DNA of 64,000 nucleotides from Thalassococcus halodurans (GTDB taxonomy: Bacteria > Pseudomonadota > Alphaproteobacteria > Rhodobacterales > Rhodobacteraceae). The position numbers and the translations under genes are program-made. Location of the stretch: positions 310,001 through 374,000 of the forward strand of contig NZ_FNUZ01000001.1 of the NCBI RefSeq assembly GCF_900108225.1. The letters run 5' to 3'. The notes beneath the pieces are model-generated. The model worked only from the letters and a program-made list of their open reading frames with translations, was not told the origin of the DNA and did no database searches. This document shows, piece by piece, positions 60,692-64,000 of the stretch; position 1 is the stretch's first letter; each line of letters opens with the position of its first letter.

Positions 60692-62503
60692 TTATTCGCC
60701 TTCAGCGCGTGCCTTGATCTTCACATACTCGCCCGGAGCAGGCCCCAAAGACGGATGTTTCGAATCTCCTGGCTGACGTGCGGGCACCCATTTACCGGAC
60801 TTTTTGGCGATCCATTTTTCCCAAACCGGCCACCACGATTCTTTGTGGTAGTCCGCTTTTTCCTGCCATTCGTCCGGCAGCGCCTTAAGGTCTTCGTTCA
60901 CGTAGTGGCCGTACTTGTTCTTGCTTGGCGGATTCACGATGCCCGCGACATGGCCGGATTCGGACAGAACAAAAGTCTTGTTCTTTGACCCCATCTTCTG
61001 AACGCCGCGATAGCAATCCTTCCATGCGGCGATGTGATCATTTTCACATGTCACAGCGAACAGAGGCACGTCGACGTCTTTCAGGTTCAGCGTCTCGCCC
61101 ATCAGCTCGAACCCGCCATCCGCAAAACGATTATCCTGACACAACCCGCGCAGATACTCGATCGCCATGCGCGCAGGAAGGTTGGCACCGTCGCCGTTCC
61201 AGAACAACAGATCGAACGCAGGGGGTGTTTCGCCCATCATGTAGCTGCGAATGGCCGGACGATAGATCAGATCGTTCGAGCGCAGGAAACTGAATGTTCG
61301 CGCCATAATAAATGAACGCAGCAGCCCGTGCTCGGTCACGTCTTCCTCGATTCCATCGATGAAATCGTTCTGAAGGAAGGGCGTGAACTCGCCCTGTTCG
61401 CTGAAATCAGTGAGGGTGGTGAAGAAAGTCGCCGATTTGACCGACTTGTCGCCACGCTTTTTCATCAGCGACAGCGTCAGGCTAAGCGTTGTGCCCGCAA
61501 TACAGTAGCCAATCGCGTTGACCTTAGGCTGCTTGGTCAGCTTTTTGACCTCTTCAATCGCGGTCAGATAGCCTTCTTCGATGTAGGTATCCAAGCCCAC
61601 ATCTTTGTACGTGGCATCGGGATTGACCCAGCTGACCACGAACAGCGTATAGCCCTGATCCACGACCCAGCGGATAAAACTGTTTTCAGGCTTCAGGTCG
61701 AGAATGTAGAATTTGTTGATCCACGGCGGGAACAGGATAATTGGCGTCTCGCGCACCTCGTCGGTGGTCGGCGAATACTGGATCAGTTCCATCATACGGT
61801 CGCGGAACACGACCTCACCTTTGGCGGTTGCGATATTCTCGCCGATCTTGAACGAACTGTCGTCAGACAGGCGCACCAGCATCTCGCCCTTGTTCGCCTC
61901 GATATCCGCGATCAGGTTTTCCAGACCTTTGACCAGACTTTCACCTTCAGTCTGAATCGCTTTTTCCAGCGCATCGGGGTTTGTCGCCAGAAAATTGGTC
62001 GGCGACATCATATCGACGATCTGGCGGGCAAAGTAATTCAGCCGGCGCTTTTCGACCGGTTCGATATCTTCAACGTCTTCAACCGCCTGTTCAATCGCGG
62101 CTGCGTTAATCAGGTACTGCTGCTTGATGAAATTGAAATAGGGATGCGTGTCCCACAGCGGATTGCTGAAGCGGCGGTCCTTCGGGCCCGGATCCTCGGG
62201 CGCTTTCAGCTTGCCACTGGCCAGCGCCTTTTGCGCATCGACGAAATGAAGAACGGATTTTCCCCAGTATTCGATCTGGTGTTCCAGAACCTTGGTGGGG
62301 TTCGTCATCCACTCGTGCCAGTAGGCTTTCATCGCCTTGGCGTACAATTCCTGATTCGGCCCGTGTAGTGCAGCATTCACCGTCTCTTTTTTCTGCAAAG
62401 CAGCAATCAGACGTTGAGAGAGCTCTTCAACCTTGACCATGTTGCGCTGAAATTGATCAAGGTCTGCGGTGTTTTGACCTTCTTCTATGGTCTCAGTTGC
62501 CAT
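60692..62503 (-). CDS. phaC: Class I poly(3-hydroxyalkanoate) synthase
   Basis: Protein of 603 residues, normal for class I PhaC. The catalytic Cys334 is in the lipase-like box GYCIAG; the conserved Asp/His are in the C-terminal region (FAVTCENDHIAAW, SGHVAGIVNPP). Polymerises 3-hydroxybutyryl-CoA at the granule surface. GGGAGG precedes the ATG. Divergent from phaZ with a PhaR-like dyad between. Confidence 0.95.
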   Translation of the reverse strand: MATETIEEGQNTADLDQFQRNMVKVEELSQRLIAALQKKETVNAALHGPNQELYAKAMKAYWHEWMTNPTKVLEHQIEYWGKSVLHFVDAQKALASGKLKAPEDPGPKDRRFSNPLWDTHPYFNFIKQQYLINAAAIEQAVEDVEDIEPVEKRRLNYFARQIVDMMSPTNFLATNPDALEKAIQTEGESLVKGLENLIADIEANKGEMLVRLSDDSSFKIGENIATAKGEVVFRDRMMELIQYSPTTDEVRETPIILFPPWINKFYILDLKPENSFIRWVVDQGYTLFVVSWVNPDATYKDVGLDTYIEEGYLTAIEEVKKLTKQPKVNAIGYCIAGTTLSLTLSLMKKRGDKSVKSATFFTTLTDFSEQGEFTPFLQNDFIDGIEEDVTEHGLLRSFIMARTFSFLRSNDLIYRPAIRSYMMGETPPAFDLLFWNGDGANLPARMAIEYLRGLCQDNRFADGGFELMGETLNLKDVDVPLFAVTCENDHIAAWKDCYRGVQKMGSKNKTFVLSESGHVAGIVNPPSKNKYGHYVNEDLKALPDEWQEKADYHKESWWPVWEKWIAKKSGKWVPARQPGDSKHPSLGPAPGEYVKIKARAEGE

Positions 62504-62528
62504 TGGACGAAATCCTCCCTACGCTCTT

Positions 62529-62539
62529 CTGCTATGCAG
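62529..62539. promoter_or_regulatory. PhaR operator between phaC and phaZ
   Basis: CTGCTATGCAG, an exact CTGC-N3-GCAG dyad, lies 26-36 bases upstream of phaC and 70-80 bases upstream of the divergent phaZ, so one site may control both genes. Confidence 0.6.
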
Positions 62540-62608
62540 AAAACCCGTTTTGCCTGCAATCCTGTTGGTAATCGGCGCACCGTAAGGTGCATGTAAAGGA
62601 GTAACACC

Positions 62609-63883
62609 ATGCGCTATATGGCGACGTACGACATGATGGAAACGGTTCGGAATACGAACCAATGGCTTGGCGCGACGGCCAAGACCTTTGCATCCTATCC
62701 GCTCATGGCGATGGTACCCAACCCTGCGATCCAGTGGATGGCCGCTTGGGGCGACATCACAGAGCGCAGCTTTGAACGTATGGTGGCCAAACCCGACTGG
62801 GGTCTGGGATCCTTTACCTGTGACGACGGCAAAGACCATCTGGTGAACATCAAACACGTGGTTGAACGTCCCTTCGGTGATCTTATCCACTTTGAAGTGT
62901 CTGGCAGACCAGTGCAGCCGCGCAAGATTTTGCTCGTTGCCCCCATGTCCGGCCATTACGCGACGCTCCTCCGTTCGACGGTGAAATCCCTCATCACTAA
63001 TTGTGAAGTCTATGTCACTGATTGGCATAATGCGAGAGACATTCCTGTAAGTGCGGGTAAGTTCGATATCGAAGACTACACTTTGTACCTTGTAGACTTC
63101 ATGAAACACCTCGGCCCTGACACCCACGTCATCGCCGTTTGCCAACCTGCCCCCCTGACATTGGCCGCCACAGCCTACCTTGCTGAAATCGAGCCCGACG
63201 CACAGCCGCGCAGCCTGACATTGATCGGTGGCCCCATCGATCCCGATGCAGCCCCCACCGAAGTAACCGACTTTGGCCGCCGCGTGACGATGGGCCAGCT
63301 GGAAGAAATGATGATCCAGCGCGTTGGCTTCAAATACGAAGGCGTAGGTCGCCGCGTGTATCCGGGCTTGCTGCAGCTGTCGTCCTTCATGTCGATGAAC
63401 GCAGAACGCCATTCGAAAGCGTTCAACGACCAGATCAACCGCATCGTTCGCGGCGAAGCGTCGGATCACGACCACCACAACAAGTTCTACGACGAATATC
63501 TGGCGGTCATGGACATGGCTGCGGAATTCTACCTGTCGACGGTCGATCGCGTCTTTAAAAAGCGCGAGATTGCCAAAAACGAATTCGTGGTTGCGGGCCA
63601 CAAGGTCGACATCGGCAAAATCACAACCGTTGCCGTGAAGACGGTTGAAGGCTCGAAAGACGATATCTCGGCCCCCGGCCAGTGCGTTGCCGCGCTTGAT
63701 CTGCTGACCGGCCTGCCTGACAGCAAAAAAGCGTTCCACGTCGAAGAAGGCGCTGGCCACTACGGTATTTTCGCGGGCAACAGCTGGCGCAACAACATCC
63801 GTCCGCTGGTTCTGAACTTTATCGACCAGAACTCGGGCACAACGCCCCCAGCGAAAAAGCCGGCGAATAAAAACGTCGCCTGA
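62609..63883 (+). CDS. phaZ: Intracellular polyhydroxyalkanoate depolymerase
   Basis: Protein of 424 residues of the PhaZ1-type intracellular depolymerase family. The catalytic Cys178 is in VIAVCQPAP, in place of the Ser of extracellular enzymes. N-terminal MRYMATYDMMETVRNTNQWLGATAK is typical. AAAGGAG precedes the ATG. It mobilises PHB to 3-hydroxybutyrate. A strong bidirectional terminator follows. Confidence 0.95.
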   Translation: MRYMATYDMMETVRNTNQWLGATAKTFASYPLMAMVPNPAIQWMAAWGDITERSFERMVAKPDWGLGSFTCDDGKDHLVNIKHVVERPFGDLIHFEVSGRPVQPRKILLVAPMSGHYATLLRSTVKSLITNCEVYVTDWHNARDIPVSAGKFDIEDYTLYLVDFMKHLGPDTHVIAVCQPAPLTLAATAYLAEIEPDAQPRSLTLIGGPIDPDAAPTEVTDFGRRVTMGQLEEMMIQRVGFKYEGVGRRVYPGLLQLSSFMSMNAERHSKAFNDQINRIVRGEASDHDHHNKFYDEYLAVMDMAAEFYLSTVDRVFKKREIAKNEFVVAGHKVDIGKITTVAVKTVEGSKDDISAPGQCVAALDLLTGLPDSKKAFHVEEGAGHYGIFAGNSWRNNIRPLVLNFIDQNSGTTPPAKKPANKNVA

Positions 63884-63903
63884 CAAACGCACAGGACACA
63901 TTG

Positions 63904-63942
63904 AAAAAACCGGCTGCATCGTTTGATACAGCCGGTTTTTTT
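63904..63942. terminator. Terminator of phaZ and convergent gene
   Basis: AAAAAACCGGCTG and CAGCCGGTTTTTTT form a stem of at least 12 bp with an A tract on one side and a T tract on the other. Confidence 0.9.
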
Positions 63943-63963
63943 ATGCTTTCAGGATCGCTTGCT

Positions 63964-64000
63964 TAGGCTTTTGCCGCCTCATAGACCATATCGATCATCC
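63964..64000 (-). CDS. 3' end of a minus-strand gene cut by the window edge
   Basis: A TAA stop on the minus strand (63964-63966) ends a frame whose last residues read MIDMVYEAAKA. Only 11 complete codons are visible, 22 bases past the phaZ terminator. The product cannot be identified. Confidence 0.45.

Noticed and set aside
61328-62368. 346-codon plus-strand frame inside phaC
   Set aside because: No start signal or recognisable domain; PhaC on the other strand has all catalytic motifs.

Overview
The window looks like chromosomal DNA of an alphaproteobacterium of the marine Roseobacter/Rhodobacteraceae lineage. The reasons are a GC-rich coding bias, a COQ9 homologue, a malyl-CoA lyase of the ethylmalonyl-CoA pathway type, a phaR-phaP-phaC/phaZ locus of the Paracoccus/Rhodobacter kind, a DgcN/DgcA pair and DUF1244, DUF2842 and YtoQ family proteins. 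Genus and species cannot be fixed from the sequence alone. I see no rRNA, tRNA, insertion sequence, prophage or CRISPR array.

Layout. 0.2-3 kb: three Tad-pilus type minor proteins (a TadG-like von Willebrand protein and two TadE-like proteins). 3-8.4 kb: a membrane protein, a haloacid dehalogenase, an alpha/beta hydrolase, a threonine dehydratase-like enzyme, a MATE exporter and two PaaI thioesterases. 8.5-17.1 kb: two MerR-family regulators followed by a beta-oxidation block (two acyl-CoA dehydrogenases, a GST, thiolase, FadJ). 17.2-23.9 kb: xseA, purD, two quinone oxidoreductases flanking a TylF-type methyltransferase, COQ9 and rpsU. 23.9-29.1 kb: lrp/ald divergent pair, YigZ-like protein, CDF cation exporter, ohrR/ohr, mscL, ytoQ. 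29.2-35.4 kb: pheS-pheT, rpmI-rplT and pyk. 35.6-42.5 kb: DUF1244, a D-amino-acid cluster (dgcN-dgcA-dat), mcl1 and priA. 42.5-49.8 kb: purA-DUF2842, two paralogous acidic lipoproteins, secG, pyrG, rlmJ and a TerB protein. 49.9-59.4 kb: a polar amino-acid type ABC importer, two glutamine-synthetase-like ligases, a class I amidotransferase, an FAD amine oxidase and a DegT-type aminotransferase, which together suggest amine use by gamma-glutamylation. 59.4-63.9 kb: phaR, phaP, phaC and divergent phaZ. The last 37 bases hold the 3' end of another minus-strand gene.

How the genes work together. Housekeeping genes (purine and CTP synthesis, Phe-tRNA synthetase, ribosomal proteins, replication restart, Sec export) are interleaved with catabolic modules. 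Beta-oxidation, PHA storage and mobilisation, and malyl-CoA lyase are all linked by acetyl-CoA/acetoacetyl-CoA. Three modules deal with organic nitrogen: Lrp/alanine dehydrogenase, D-amino acids, and gamma-glutamylated amines.

The most notable sequence signals are: exact CTGC-N3-GCAG dyads upstream of phaP and in the phaC/phaZ divergent region, plus a 12-bp imperfect inverted repeat upstream of phaR, which outline a PhaR regulon; an 18-bp perfect palindrome just upstream of the first glutamine-synthetase-like gene; two perfect palindromes between lrp and ald; a LacI-type operator candidate upstream of pyk; and the tandem pair of Gly-tract, acidic, probable surface lipoproteins. The best candidates for something undescribed are the lipoprotein pair and the gamma-glutamylation/DegT cluster. 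All functional calls rest on motif recognition by reading, not on database searches.
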